Below, one piece after another: positions 31,290 through 40,605 of a stretch of 64,000 nt of DNA (its first letter is position 1; each line of letters begins with the position of its first letter). Made by a program: the position numbers and the translations under genes. Source of the stretch: Pistricoccus aurantiacus (GTDB lineage Bacteria > Pseudomonadota > Gammaproteobacteria > Pseudomonadales > Halomonadaceae); contig NZ_CP042382.1 of the NCBI RefSeq assembly GCF_007954585.1, positions 3,717,194 through 3,781,193 on the forward strand, read 5' to 3'. The notes under the pieces are model-generated. The model did no database searches. It saw nothing but the letters and a program-made list of their open reading frames with translations, and was not told where the DNA came from.

Positions 31290-31808
31290 TCAGCCGACAC
31301 AGGAACCCATGACGCCGGGCAGGCTGATGCAGTCACCGGGATGAATGTCGCGCTCTTCGAAATAGCCCGCATTGACTTCCAGCGCCGCCAGATAGGGTAC
31401 GCCGGCTTCATAGGTTGGGCACTGCTGCGGCGCCTGGCTCTGGCAAGGCTCCATGCGCCGAATGGCAGCGATACGCCCGTCGCTGTCAATGAAGGCGATA
31501 TCCAGCGGGATCAGGGTACGATACATCCAAAATGCACTTTGCGCGGAACGTTCGGTTGTATAGAGAAACAGCATGCCCGCCTCCGGGGCAAGTCGGCTGC
31601 GGCCCATCAACCCTTGAGCCTGCTGGGCGCTGTTGCGGGCCAGTTCGACCTCGAGACGATGTGGGCCTTGGGCGGAATGAATCACCAGGGTGTCGGTTTC
31701 CAGACTCGGCAATGATTCCGCCAAGGCCAGCGGCGACAGCCGGGTTATCAGCGGTGCCAGTAACGAAACACCGCCACAGACCAATAACCGACGACGGGAT
31801 AGGCGCAT
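31290..31808 (-). CDS. DUF192 family exported protein
   Basis: 172 residues from ATG 31808. The N-terminus MRLSRRRLLVCGG followed by a hydrophobic stretch ending ALAES resembles a twin-arginine signal. The mature part has ELARNSAQQAQGLMGRSRL and FWMYRTLIPLDIAFID, the DUF192 core (the usual FWMKNT becomes FWMYRT). Function of the family is unknown. It is divergent from the FetA-like gene. Confidence 0.88.
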   Translation of the reverse strand: MRLSRRRLLVCGGVSLLAPLITRLSPLALAESLPSLETDTLVIHSAQGPHRLEVELARNSAQQAQGLMGRSRLAPEAGMLFLYTTERSAQSAFWMYRTLIPLDIAFIDSDGRIAAIRRMEPCQSQAPQQCPTYEAGVPYLAALEVNAGYFEERDIHPGDCISLPGVMGSCVG

Positions 31809-31910
31809 GAATAGGCTCCGTTTATTCGCTTTTCCCGCTAGCATACTCCAATCCCCATAAGAGCGGTTGATCCCATTCGCATCCTATACAACATCGGGGA
31901 GGATCGTCAG

Positions 31911-32558
31911 GTGAAAGGCGCTGCACTGACCCTGGAAGAGGTTGCCATCGGCACTTTGCGGAATGTCTCCTTCGATATCGTCCCGGGGGAAATCCTCTGT
32001 CTCTCCGGCCCCAGCGGCTCCGGCAAGACTCGCCTGCTGCGCGCCATTGCCGATCTCGAACCCCATAAAGGACAGGTGCGATTGGGCGACTGGGCGCAAA
32101 GCGCCGTTTCCGGTCACCTCTGGCGCCAGGCTGTAATGCTGGTACCCGCGGAAAGCCACTGGTGGGCGGAGACTGTCGGCGAGCACTTGGTCAAGCCTGA
32201 CGATACCCTTTCGCAACCCTCTTTTTTCCAGGAAAAAAAGGATAGCGACCTCGCCGCCCTGGGGTTTACGCCGGCAACCCTGGACTGGCGAATCGATCGA
32301 TTGTCCTCCGGTGAAAAACAGCGTCTCGCCTTGCTTAGAGCGATGTCCCGCAGGCCCAGCGCCTTGCTCCTGGACGAACCCACCGCCAATCTGGATAGCA
32401 AGACCACTCTGCTCGTCGAGGCCTGGTTGCGGGAGAAGGCGTTTCGCCTGGCGCTACCAATATTATGGGTGGCCCACGATCCAGGGCAGATCGCGCGCAT
32501 CGCCAATCGCCATTACCGTATCGAGACATCAGGCTTGAGGTCGGTTCCATGCAGGTAA
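31911..32558 (+). CDS. ABC transporter ATP-binding protein (FetA/YbbL-like)
   Basis: 215 residues from GTG 31911, after GGGAGGA. Walker A GPSGSGKTR at about 33-41, signature LSSGEKQR, Walker B ALLLDEPTANLD. Size and the linked permease match E. coli FetAB (YbbLM), implicated in iron export and peroxide resistance. The last codons overlap the permease gene by 10 bases. Iron as substrate is by homology only. Confidence 0.88.
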   Translation: MKGAALTLEEVAIGTLRNVSFDIVPGEILCLSGPSGSGKTRLLRAIADLEPHKGQVRLGDWAQSAVSGHLWRQAVMLVPAESHWWAETVGEHLVKPDDTLSQPSFFQEKKDSDLAALGFTPATLDWRIDRLSSGEKQRLALLRAMSRRPSALLLDEPTANLDSKTTLLVEAWLREKAFRLALPILWVAHDPGQIARIANRHYRIETSGLRSVPCR

Positions 32559-33352
32559 TCGCGCTTGCCTGGTGGCAGCTGGGGCTGGCCGCCCTGATGG
32601 TAGTGACATTGGCCGCCTGCACCTATCTAGTACGCCTCAGGCTTGGCAAGGCCTTGCTGATCGCCGGCCTACGTACGGTAGCGCAACTGACGCTAGTGGG
32701 AGTAGTACTGGAAACGCTGTTCGCGGTCGGCGGTTTCATCTGGGTAGCGCTGATGGCAATGGTCATGCTGCTGATCGCCGGGCGTGAGGTGATGGCTCGC
32801 CAGCAACGCCGATTGACCGGTGGCTGGGCCTTTGGTATCGGCACTCTGTCGATGTTTCTCTCTTCCTTCAGCGTTACGGTACTGACGCTGACGCTGATCA
32901 TCGGCCCGGAGCCTTGGTACACGCCCCAATACGCCATTCCCTTATTGGGCATGCTGCTTGGCAACACCATGACCGGAGTGGCGCTGGCCCTGGATCGACT
33001 CACGAGTAGCGCCTGGCAACAGCGCGGGGTGATCGAGAACCGTCTGATGCTTGGCCAGCCCTGGCAGGAAGCGATCGGCGATATTCGCCGCGAGGCCATG
33101 CGCGGCGGCATGATTCCCATCATCAACGCCATGGCGGCGGCAGGAGTCGTCAGCTTGCCTGGAATGATGACCGGACAAATTCTTGCCGGTAGCCCGCCTG
33201 CTTTGGCGGTGAAGTATCAGATTCTAGTGATGTTCACCATCACCGTAGGCACTGGTTTCGGCACTCTGGTTGCGGTTCTCCTGGGCAGCCGGCGGCTATT
33301 CGACGAACGCGAGCGGCTACGGCTGGATCGATTGAATGCGATAAACCATTAA
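32549..33352 (+). CDS. ABC transporter permease (FetB/YbbM, UPF0014)
   Basis: 267 residues from ATG 32549; the longer frame from 32465 is inside the ATPase gene. About seven membrane segments with LLIAGLRTVAQLTLVG near the start and AGVVSLPGMMTGQILAG later, both typical of UPF0014. It forms the channel for the FetA-like ATPase upstream. Confidence 0.9.
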   Translation: MQVIALAWWQLGLAALMVVTLAACTYLVRLRLGKALLIAGLRTVAQLTLVGVVLETLFAVGGFIWVALMAMVMLLIAGREVMARQQRRLTGGWAFGIGTLSMFLSSFSVTVLTLTLIIGPEPWYTPQYAIPLLGMLLGNTMTGVALALDRLTSSAWQQRGVIENRLMLGQPWQEAIGDIRREAMRGGMIPIINAMAAAGVVSLPGMMTGQILAGSPPALAVKYQILVMFTITVGTGFGTLVAVLLGSRRLFDERERLRLDRLNAINH

Positions 33353-33386
33353 AAAATGGCCCGCTCAAATAGCAAGCGGGCCTTTT
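33351..33386. terminator. Bidirectional terminator
   Basis: GGCCCGCT, nine-base loop, AGCGGGCC, TTTT on the plus strand; AAAAAA before the stem serves the minus strand. It separates the convergent fetB-like and amino-acid permease genes. Confidence 0.9.
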
Positions 33387-33402
33387 GGAGGCATTTAAAA
33401 AC

Positions 33403-34851
33403 TCAAGCCTCCGATGCCAGGATCATGCGATCGAGATGCTCCTTTGAAACGCCCTGAATATGCTCGCGGCGCTTGACGTAGAGAATGCCCCCCAGCGCGC
33501 CCCAGACCAGCAGCGCGATCCAGGAAGGCATGGAAAGCGCTCCGGGGGAGCCGGGAATCAGCAGCAGGCCAAGGAACGACAGGCTGCTCAGCGCCCCGAG
33601 CAACGACAAGGTTTTCTTGAAGGGAGATACGCCGCCCTCGTAGTCCTTGCCTTTACCGGACTTGGACCACTTGAAGCACTTGTAAGCGGCCGCACAGCAA
33701 TAGAAATAGGCGATTGCCACGCCGGTGGCGGCCATGTCGACGATCCACAGCAGCACTTCGCGACCGAACCAGGGCGCGAGCAGGCACACAGCGCAGGTGA
33801 AAACGATACCCGCCGTCGGCGTGCGATAGGTGGAATGCAGTTGACCGAACACGGATGGCAGGAATTTCGCCCGGCCCTGGGCGAACATCAGACGGCTGGT
33901 GGCGATATAGAAACCGTTGAGACCGGTGGCGATACCCATCAGCAGTGATAGCGCAAGGGCAGCAAGACCCAGAGTACCCAAGGTGCCCTGTACCACTTCA
34001 CCGGTCCCCCAGACAGGCCCTTGAGCGACCAGCTCGGTCCAGGGCATGGCGATGGCGGTGGCCATGATCAACAACGAATAGTGAAGCGCCGCCATGGCCA
34101 GGGCCATCACGATCAGCATGAACGCCTTCGCCGGCGAGAAGTCGAACTCTTCCGCCGCCTGGGGCACGCTATCGAAGCCCACATAGGCCCAGGGAGCAAT
34201 GGCGACAATGGCAAATACCGCTGACCAGGCGGATATTTCTGGCTGGAACATGGGCTTCATATTGGCAAAGGAGGTCTCCGGCGACAGCAGCATGCCCACT
34301 ACCACGAACAGAGCACCTGCAATCAATAGTAGACAAAAATAGTACTGACTCTTGCCGGAAAGGCTACCACCACGAGTGTTGATCCAGGCGAACAAGATCA
34401 AAGCCAGACTAGCGATCGCTACCTCGCCGAAATATACGTCCCACCCGGCGACGCTGTACATACGCCAGAAATTGGCCACATCGGGAATGATGAACTTGGC
34501 CAACAGCGCCAGAGCCGAGGCATTCAACGCCACGATGGACATATAGCCCAAGGTCAGAAACCAACCGCAGAAAAAGGCATGATGCCGCCCGAAGCCCAGA
34601 TAGGAATAGGAAAATCCGCCGCCGGTCACCGGAAATATCTTGATCAGAAAGCCATAGCTGACGCCGATGATGATCATCAGCACCGCGCCGATGCACAGGC
34701 CAAGAATGGCGCCCACCGGCCCCGCCATTGCGATCCAATCCGCGGGCAGCACGAAACTACCCCAGCCGATCGCGGACCCGAAAGCAATCGCCCAGACCCA
34801 CTGGGGCTTGAGACACTTCTCGAGTTGTTCACGCTGTTCCATGTCACTCAT
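33403..34851 (-). CDS. APC family amino-acid permease
   Basis: 482 residues from ATG 34851, which has TGGAG upstream; the open frame reaches 34893. FGSAIGWGSFVLPADWIAMAGP in two parts is the first unwound helix of APC carriers, and about 12 membrane segments follow. FSYSYLGFGRHHAFFCGWF is like the YjeH/ethanolamine-permease side of the family. Amino acid or amine import is likely, substrate unknown. It is transcribed alone. Confidence 0.88.
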   Translation of the reverse strand: MSDMEQREQLEKCLKPQWVWAIAFGSAIGWGSFVLPADWIAMAGPVGAILGLCIGAVLMIIIGVSYGFLIKIFPVTGGGFSYSYLGFGRHHAFFCGWFLTLGYMSIVALNASALALLAKFIIPDVANFWRMYSVAGWDVYFGEVAIASLALILFAWINTRGGSLSGKSQYYFCLLLIAGALFVVVGMLLSPETSFANMKPMFQPEISAWSAVFAIVAIAPWAYVGFDSVPQAAEEFDFSPAKAFMLIVMALAMAALHYSLLIMATAIAMPWTELVAQGPVWGTGEVVQGTLGTLGLAALALSLLMGIATGLNGFYIATSRLMFAQGRAKFLPSVFGQLHSTYRTPTAGIVFTCAVCLLAPWFGREVLLWIVDMAATGVAIAYFYCCAAAYKCFKWSKSGKGKDYEGGVSPFKKTLSLLGALSSLSFLGLLLIPGSPGALSMPSWIALLVWGALGGILYVKRREHIQGVSKEHLDRMILASEA

Positions 34852-35441
34852 GTTGTTACTCCAGTTATGCTGAAGCCCCGTGGCCACATACATATTATTG
34901 GTGTTGACCGGTGATGGACCGGGATTAGCGATACTCCACTACAGCAAGTCAGGCGTCATTTCATACCCTGGCATCGAAACGCGGTGACTATCACTGTAGT
35001 CGGAGTCAGAGCCTTCGGCTCGATTTCGCGCGATTTGTCATTATTGATTCCGCGCACGCGACTTCCTCATTGCTGCTTATGAATGAGTAAATGCCGTGAG
35101 CATCGGTATTTTTCACGACACTAGAGGCGGTGATTCCTGCGGAGTAGGACCAGAAAACGCGATCCACTAGGACCAGATGTAACTATAGCGTTTCATAAAA
35201 TGGAACAAAAAAGTCAAAAAGTTGATAAGACAGTGTGTTGACAGCTCTTTTGATATTTTGCCGTCGGTAACCGCTTGACAACGAAATCCCCCGACACCTC
35301 GGACTCATAGACTAAAGTACAACATCAGTTCGAGATAAATACCTGCCGATTTGACAGCAAAAAAACCGCCGCCCGAAACGGGCGGCGGTTCGCGTTACTG
35401 CAGTCATGCTTGCCGATTAAGGCAAGCAATCCATAGGCAAC
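34852..35441. other. 590-base intergenic stretch, no gene seen
   Basis: It should hold the promoter of the amino-acid permease at its left end and holds the phasin terminator at its right end. A small hairpin GAGCCTTCGGCTC occurs at 35008-35020, and TTGACA occurs twice (35239 and 35275 regions) without a convincing -10 at normal distance. No ORF has family-like sequence. A small RNA cannot be excluded. Confidence 0.5.
35358..35390 (-). terminator. Terminator of phaP
   Basis: AACCGCCGCCCG, TTT, CGGGCGGCGGTT, then TTTTT on the minus strand; 12-pair stem, 52 bases after the phasin stop. Confidence 0.92.
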
Positions 35442-35912
35442 TTACTTCTTGGAAGAAGCCTTGACGTTCTTGGCGCTGTCTTCGACCTGCTGCTCACCAC
35501 GCTGCATGGCTTCCTGAGCCTGCTGCTGGCCTTTCTGCATGTTCTCCTGAGCAACTTCCTGACCGCGCTTCATGCTGTCCTGAGTCAGTTCCTGGCTCTG
35601 CTGCATGAAATCCTTGCTGATGGAAACGACTTTCTCAGCGTCGGTCTTCATCTGCTCGCCGGCTTCCTTGGCGGCCTTCTGCTGCTCTTCCACGTAGCTG
35701 CGCAGGTCTTCGGCGTTCTTGACCTGAAGTGCGGCGCGAGCCTGCTGGAAACCCAGCTCGGAATAGACGCGCAGAGCTTCCTGCTGAGCGTTGGCCAGCT
35801 TCTCGGTGTAGTCCAGCATCATGTTGGCATAGGCGCGAGCCGGGCCAAAGAAGACGGATTCGAACTGCTGGTTGGCCTTCTCGTAGTTAGCCTTGATATC
35901 GGTGTTAGCCAT
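35442..35912 (-). CDS. phaP: Phasin family protein
   Basis: 156 residues, no signal peptide, almost entirely amphipathic helix rich in Ala, Gln, Glu and Lys. The N-terminal half (FFGPARAYANMMLDYTEKLANAQ) matches the phasin_2 family that coats polyhydroxyalkanoate granules. The second half is a glutamine-rich, coiled-coil-like tail ending KASSKK, with repeated Q-E-x-M-x-x-G-Q units. It stabilises granules and limits their size. Monocistronic with a strong terminator. Its promoter is flanked by two similar boxes, see 35976. No PHA synthase lies nearby. Confidence 0.92.
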   Translation of the reverse strand: MANTDIKANYEKANQQFESVFFGPARAYANMMLDYTEKLANAQQEALRVYSELGFQQARAALQVKNAEDLRSYVEEQQKAAKEAGEQMKTDAEKVVSISKDFMQQSQELTQDSMKRGQEVAQENMQKGQQQAQEAMQRGEQQVEDSAKNVKASSKK

Positions 35913-35975
35913 GTTAAAACTCCTCTATGAAATATCGTGGTCGTACCTGAAGCGAGATTTCTTTCTACCGCTTCG

Positions 35976-36013
35976 TTGCAATGCAGCATAACAAGACAAA
36001 TGTTGCGATGCAA
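35976..36013 (-). promoter_or_regulatory. phaP promoter with two TTGC(A/G)ATGCA boxes
   Basis: On the minus strand TTGCAT (36013-36008), 17 bases, TATGCT (35990-35985). TTGCGATGCA at 36003-36012 overlaps the -35 and TTGCAATGCA at 35976-35985 touches the -10; box centres are 27 bases apart. TGC-rich boxes at phasin promoters are known PhaR targets in other bacteria. PhaR itself is not in the window. Confidence 0.6.
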
Positions 36014-36124
36014 CATGCAAATTAATCTCTCTTCTAAAATCCCTCAACTATGCTTTGGATATCTTTTGTAACCACCAAATAGGTTCCGTAAGCTTGCTTA
36101 CGAACATTTTCAGGAGCTCCTTGT

Positions 36125-38059
36125 ATGCGCTCGAACCCTGGCTCGTCACCAATGACATTCTCCACCGCCTCGCGACAGGAAAAACGCCTCGCCCTCTCCG
36201 CGCTTGTCGGCCTGGCGATGCTGCCCGGCGGGGCCCTCGCCTATTCCCAGCTGGTGGTCTTCGGCGACAGCCTGAGCGACTCCGGTCAATTCCCGGACGC
36301 CGAGGCCATCGCTCAAGGTGGACTTGGCAGCCTGCGTTTTACCAACCGCCTGGGCCCGAGCTTTGAAGCGCCTTCCCCTTATGGCGAGGTCAGCACTCAG
36401 CGCCTGTCGAAAGCACTTGGTCTCGGGCCATTACTGCCTTCCACCTCGTTCCTGCGTGACCAGGCTGGACTGCCGGACGGCACCAACTATGCCACCGGCG
36501 GCTATACCACCGACGACATTCTCGCCTCGATCATTCAGCCGGACGGCTCCGTGGTGCCTGTTCCGGATACAAATCTGAATCTACGTACCCGAGACGGCTA
36601 TCTTGTCGAGGTCGGTTCCGCGGACCCAAATGCCCTCTATTACGTCAACGGTGGCGGCAACGATTTCCTCGACGGACTGATCGCCAGCCCTCAGGCCGCT
36701 ATCGCCAGTGCCGACACTCTGGCCAACGGCGTGGACGCCTTGGTCGAGGCAGGCGCAAAGACGCTGATCGTCTCCAACGTACCCGATGTCGGCGCCACCC
36801 CGGCGGGACTCGCCAGCGGCCAGCGGGAGAATTTCGCTGCCCTGGGTGAGGTCTACAACCAGGCCCTGGGGGCACGGCTGGCGCCCTATGACGGCCAGGT
36901 GGAGATCATTCGCCTGAACGTGCCGGCGCTCTTCGAGGAAGTCGTCGCTGCGCCCGAGGATTTCGGTCTGGCCACGGACGTGCCCCTGACGGATGTGTGT
37001 TTCACCGACTCCGCCTGCGACGTTACGCCCTACGGCTTACGCTCCGCCAATCCCGATCCCGACAAACTATTGTTCAACGATCTGGTGCATCCCACCACCG
37101 CTGGCCAGGAAATCCTCGCGGACTACGCCTATGCTCTGGTCAGCGCACCGCGCACCCTGGCCCTGGCGGGAGAGCTTTCTCTGGATGCCTTGAATGCTCA
37201 GACCCGCGCCGTCAACATGGAGCTGCGCCCGGGCTGGCAGAGCGACGCGTTGCGCGTCTTCGCTCAGGGCGACTATCAGGGCGACCAGAACAATCTTTTC
37301 GACGAGGACGGCAGGCCGGATTCCAACCAGGCCGGGCTCGGCGTCGGCCTGGTGGCGCCTCTCGGCTGGGGCTGGGTAGGTGCCTCGGTCAGCCAGCGCC
37401 ACGCGGAACTGGACGATCCGGCGGATTTCGAACTCGACGGCCAGGCCTACAGCCTGTTCGCTCGTCAACATCTGGGGCGTGTCGGCGTGCAGGCGAGCGT
37501 CACTCGAGGCGACTTCGATCTCGATCTCAAGCGCCGGGTCGCGCTGGGCCAGGGCTCCCGTACCCTCAAGGGCGAACCGAACGCGAAAGGCTGGGCGGCG
37601 GAACTGCGCCTGGACTACCGGCTGAGCGCCACGGATTCCGTCTGGTACACCGCGCCTTTCATCGCTTACCGGCATATCGAGAGCGATATCGACGGCTACC
37701 GGGAAGACGGCTCCCCGGCCAATGCCTTGATCGTCGACGATCAGGACATAAAGGAACGCCAGCTGGAACTTGGGCTGATGGCGGATCGAGCGCTCCAGAG
37801 TGGCATCGGCTGGTACGGCGAATTCGCCTGGGGCGAATATCTGGAAGACGAGCGAGACGGCGTCGAGGTACGCCTGGCCTCGCTGCCCACCAATAGCTGG
37901 TCCGGGGAAAGCATCGACCGCGAGCACGATCATTACATTCGCGCGGACGCGGGTCTGCGCCTGGGCTGGGGTAACGCTTCCGTGCAGCTTGGCGCCGGCG
38001 CTCAGGGCTGGAACGACCTGACGCCACATGTCCAGCTGGGGGCCAGCTACCGCTTCTGA
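36125..38059 (+). CDS. GDSL-family esterase/lipase autotransporter (EstA-like)
   Basis: 644 residues. A signal peptide ends near residue 40 (GGALAYS). The passenger has GDSLSDSG at 47-54 (catalytic serine), GGGNDF near 178 (oxyanion residues) and NDLVHPT near 320 (catalytic Asp-His). From about 340 a beta-barrel domain follows, ending in aromatic YRF as outer-membrane proteins do. Such enzymes display an esterase on the cell surface (P. aeruginosa EstA affects rhamnolipids and motility). AGGAGC precedes the ATG. Single gene. Confidence 0.93.
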   Translation: MRSNPGSSPMTFSTASRQEKRLALSALVGLAMLPGGALAYSQLVVFGDSLSDSGQFPDAEAIAQGGLGSLRFTNRLGPSFEAPSPYGEVSTQRLSKALGLGPLLPSTSFLRDQAGLPDGTNYATGGYTTDDILASIIQPDGSVVPVPDTNLNLRTRDGYLVEVGSADPNALYYVNGGGNDFLDGLIASPQAAIASADTLANGVDALVEAGAKTLIVSNVPDVGATPAGLASGQRENFAALGEVYNQALGARLAPYDGQVEIIRLNVPALFEEVVAAPEDFGLATDVPLTDVCFTDSACDVTPYGLRSANPDPDKLLFNDLVHPTTAGQEILADYAYALVSAPRTLALAGELSLDALNAQTRAVNMELRPGWQSDALRVFAQGDYQGDQNNLFDEDGRPDSNQAGLGVGLVAPLGWGWVGASVSQRHAELDDPADFELDGQAYSLFARQHLGRVGVQASVTRGDFDLDLKRRVALGQGSRTLKGEPNAKGWAAELRLDYRLSATDSVWYTAPFIAYRHIESDIDGYREDGSPANALIVDDQDIKERQLELGLMADRALQSGIGWYGEFAWGEYLEDERDGVEVRLASLPTNSWSGESIDREHDHYIRADAGLRLGWGNASVQLGAGAQGWNDLTPHVQLGASYRF

Positions 38060-38182
38060 AAACGAGCGTTTAATTCACGTCTTTCGGACGTATTGGCGTT
38101 CATCCATCAACAGCGATAGGGTCAAGGTAATTGCGCATGAGTTAGTCATATAACATAACAACATTTGGCAGGGACACTCGCC

Positions 38183-39028
38183 TTGATCCAGATTCAGAAT
38201 GTCTCGAAGTCTTTCGGCGGCCTGCAGGCGGTGAAAGACGTCTCTTTCGAGGTCGCAAAAGGCAGCGTGACCGGCCTGATCGGCCCGAACGGCGCCGGCA
38301 AGAGCACGCTGTTCAACATGGTCGCCGGGTTGTTTCCCCCTACCAGCGGGCGGGTATTGCTCGAAGGCAAGGACATCACCGGTCTGCCCACCCACCGGCT
38401 GTTTCATCGGGGCCTGGTACGCACCTTTCAGGTTCCCCATGAATTCTCCCGCATGACCGTGCGGGAGAATCTGATGGTGGTGCCCGCGGGCCAGCGGGGG
38501 GAAAATCTGTTTCACGCCTGGCTGCGCTGGGGAAAGGTCAAGGAGCAGGACCGCCAGACGCTTGAGAAAGTCGACGAGGTGCTGGCATTTCTGGAAATCA
38601 CCCACGTGGCGGATGAACTGGCGGGCAATCTCTCCGGCGGCCAGAAGAAGCTTTTAGACCTGGGCCGCACCATGATGACCGACGCCAGGATGGTGCTGCT
38701 GGACGAGCCCGGCGCCGGGGTCAATCGCACCCTGCTCGGCAAGATACGCGAGGCCATTCAACGGCTGAACCGGGAGCGCGGCTATACCTTCTGCGTGATC
38801 GAACACGACATGGACCTGGTTTCGGCGCTGTGCGACCCGGTACACGTGATGGCCAACGGCGAGCTGATCGCCTCCGGGCCGATGAGCGAGCTGCGCCGCA
38901 ACGAACAGGTGCGCGAAGCCTATCTGGGCGGCGGCGCCAGCGGCAGGATGGGAGAGCCTTCAGCGAAGAATAAGGGGCCTTCAGCTGGTAATGGAGAGCC
39001 GTCAGCGAAGAATGGAGAACCTACATGA
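38183..39028 (+). CDS. livG: Branched-chain amino-acid-type ABC transporter ATP-binding protein
   Basis: 281 residues from TTG 38183 ([13 protein letters not shown]); AGGGA lies upstream. TTG 38165 is the alternative. Walker [10 protein letters not shown], signature [12 protein letters not shown], Walker [13 protein letters not shown]. The LivG class is clear. Odd: after the normal end near residue 255 it carries a repetitive tail ([24 protein letters not shown]) encoded by tandem DNA repeats. The stop overlaps livF (ATGA). Confidence 0.92.
   Translation: MIQIQNVSKSFGGLQAVKDVSFEVAKGSVTGLIGPNGAGKSTLFNMVAGLFPPTSGRVLLEGKDITGLPTHRLFHRGLVRTFQVPHEFSRMTVRENLMVVPAGQRGENLFHAWLRWGKVKEQDRQTLEKVDEVLAFLEITHVADELAGNLSGGQKKLLDLGRTMMTDARMVLLDEPGAGVNRTLLGKIREAIQRLNRERGYTFCVIEHDMDLVSALCDPVHVMANGELIASGPMSELRRNEQVREAYLGGGASGRMGEPSAKNKGPSAGNGEPSAKNGEPT
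38951..39024 (+). repeat. Tandem ~21-bp repeats at the livG end, just before livF
   Basis: Units start at 38951, 38974, 38993 and 39014, each beginning GGAGA or GGGG. Units 1 and 3 (21 bases) differ at one position, unit 2 is a 19-base variant, and unit 4 is a partial copy GGAGAACCTAC directly before the livF ATG. The livF ribosome binding site therefore seems to have been multiplied. Confidence 0.85.
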
Positions 39029-39732
39029 CCATTCTTCTCGAGGCGCGGGATCTCTACGGCGGCTATGGCGGCGCGGATATTCTCAAGGGCGCCAATCTGC
39101 GAGTGGAAGCCGACGAGATCGTGGTGATCGTCGGCCCCAACGGCGCCGGCAAGTCTACCGCCATGAAGGCGATCTTCGGGCTTTTACGTCTGCGTAAAGG
39201 CACGGTGATCTATCAAGGCGAGGATATCACCAACGCCAAACCGGAACAGATGGTACGCCGAGGCATCGCCTACGTGCCCCAGGAGCACAACGTCTTTCCC
39301 TCCCTCAGCGTGCAGGAAAATCTCGAAATGGGCGCCTACCTGATGAAAGGCGACCTGCGCCCGCGATTCGACAAGGTCTACTCGCTGTTTCCGCGGCTCG
39401 CGGAGCGCAAGCGCCAGGCGGCAGGGCTGATGTCCGGCGGCGAGCGTCAGATGGTGGCCATGGGTCGGGCGATGATGATCGACCCCAAGCTGCTGATGCT
39501 CGACGAGCCCACCGCCGGGCTGTCGCCGAAGCTGATCGACGAGACCTTCGAGCGCATCCAAGACATCAACGCCGAAGGCATCGGCGTGCTGATGGTGGAG
39601 CAGAACGCCAAGCAGGCGCTGGCCATCGCTAGCCGTGGCTATGTGCTGGCTACCGGCGCCAATCGCCACGAGGACACCGGGGCGAACCTGCTGGCGAATC
39701 CGGAAGTCGCCGAAATGTTCCTGGGAGGCTAG
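39025..39732 (+). CDS. livF: Branched-chain amino-acid-type ABC transporter ATP-binding protein
   Basis: 235 residues, normal LivF length. Walker [10 protein letters not shown] near 38, SGGERQMVAMGRAMM signature, LLMLDEPTAGLSP Walker B. It pairs with LivG to drive the LivHM channel. Coupled to livG by ATGA overlap and three bases from livH. Confidence 0.95.
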   Translation: MTILLEARDLYGGYGGADILKGANLRVEADEIVVIVGPNGAGKSTAMKAIFGLLRLRKGTVIYQGEDITNAKPEQMVRRGIAYVPQEHNVFPSLSVQENLEMGAYLMKGDLRPRFDKVYSLFPRLAERKRQAAGLMSGGERQMVAMGRAMMIDPKLLMLDEPTAGLSPKLIDETFERIQDINAEGIGVLMVEQNAKQALAIASRGYVLATGANRHEDTGANLLANPEVAEMFLGG

Positions 39733-39735
39733 CGG

Positions 39736-40605
39736 ATGAACGATATCCTGCAGCTGCTGGTCTACGGCCTGGTACTGGGCAGCGTCCTGAGCATGGGCGC
39801 CATCGGTGTCTCGATGATCTTCGGCATCCTGCGTTTCGCCCACTTCGCTCACGGCGACTTCATGACCCTGGGCGCCTACATGGGCCTGGCCTTCATCGGC
39901 GTGGCAGGGCTCAGCCCCTGGTGGGCACTGCCCGCGGCGATGATCGGCATGGCGCTGGTCGCGGTGGCTATCGACCAGCTTGTCTATCGGCGCATTCGTC
40001 GCACCCAGCCGGTGATTCTGCTGATTTCCTCCTTCGGCATGGCCTTGATCCTCAGGAGCCTGATCCAGTTGATCTGGGGCTCGGACAACCAGACCTATGC
40101 CAGCGGCATCCAGTTTCCCTGGCGTCTCGACTGGCTGGGCGGCCTGCGTCTCAAGCCGGATCACGCCTGGATCGTGCTGATCTCCCTGGGGCTGATCGTC
40201 ACGGTGCATCTATTTCTTTCTCGTACGAGACTCGGCAAGGCCATGCGCGCCATGTCCGACAACATGGACCTGGCGCTGGTCACGGGCATTCCCGCGGAAC
40301 GAGTGATCATGATGACCTGGATAATCGGCGGCGCCCTGGCCGGTGCCGCCGGGGTATTTCTGGGCATCGATACCCGGCTGCATCCGGTGATGGGCTGGAC
40401 GGCGCTGCTGCCGATCTTCGCCGCGACGATTCTCGGTGGTATCGGCCGCCCCTATGGCGCTATTGTCGGCGGCATGGTGATCGGCATTTCCATGGAAATG
40501 TCCACCCTGTTCATGCCCGCCGCCTACAAGCCGGCAGTGGCTTTCGCGATCCTGGTGGCCATGTTGATCGTCAGGCCTCAGGGCATCTTCAAGGGGACGC
40601 TGTGA
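39736..40605 (+). CDS. livH: Branched-chain amino-acid-type ABC transporter permease
   Basis: 289 residues with about eight membrane segments. GVSMIFGILRFAHFAHGDFMTLGAY near the start is the LivH hallmark (in parts), and a short EAA-type loop FLGIDTRLHPVMGW follows. Its TGA shares one base with the livM ATG (TGATG). Confidence 0.94.
   Translation: MNDILQLLVYGLVLGSVLSMGAIGVSMIFGILRFAHFAHGDFMTLGAYMGLAFIGVAGLSPWWALPAAMIGMALVAVAIDQLVYRRIRRTQPVILLISSFGMALILRSLIQLIWGSDNQTYASGIQFPWRLDWLGGLRLKPDHAWIVLISLGLIVTVHLFLSRTRLGKAMRAMSDNMDLALVTGIPAERVIMMTWIIGGALAGAAGVFLGIDTRLHPVMGWTALLPIFAATILGGIGRPYGAIVGGMVIGISMEMSTLFMPAAYKPAVAFAILVAMLIVRPQGIFKGTL

Noticed and set aside
35226..35340. Possible small-RNA gene with TTGACA boxes
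   Set aside because: No -10 element at normal spacing could be found; left as unassigned intergenic DNA.
39921..40604. N-terminal extension of the livM frame
   Set aside because: It lies within livH in another frame; LivM homology begins at 40605.
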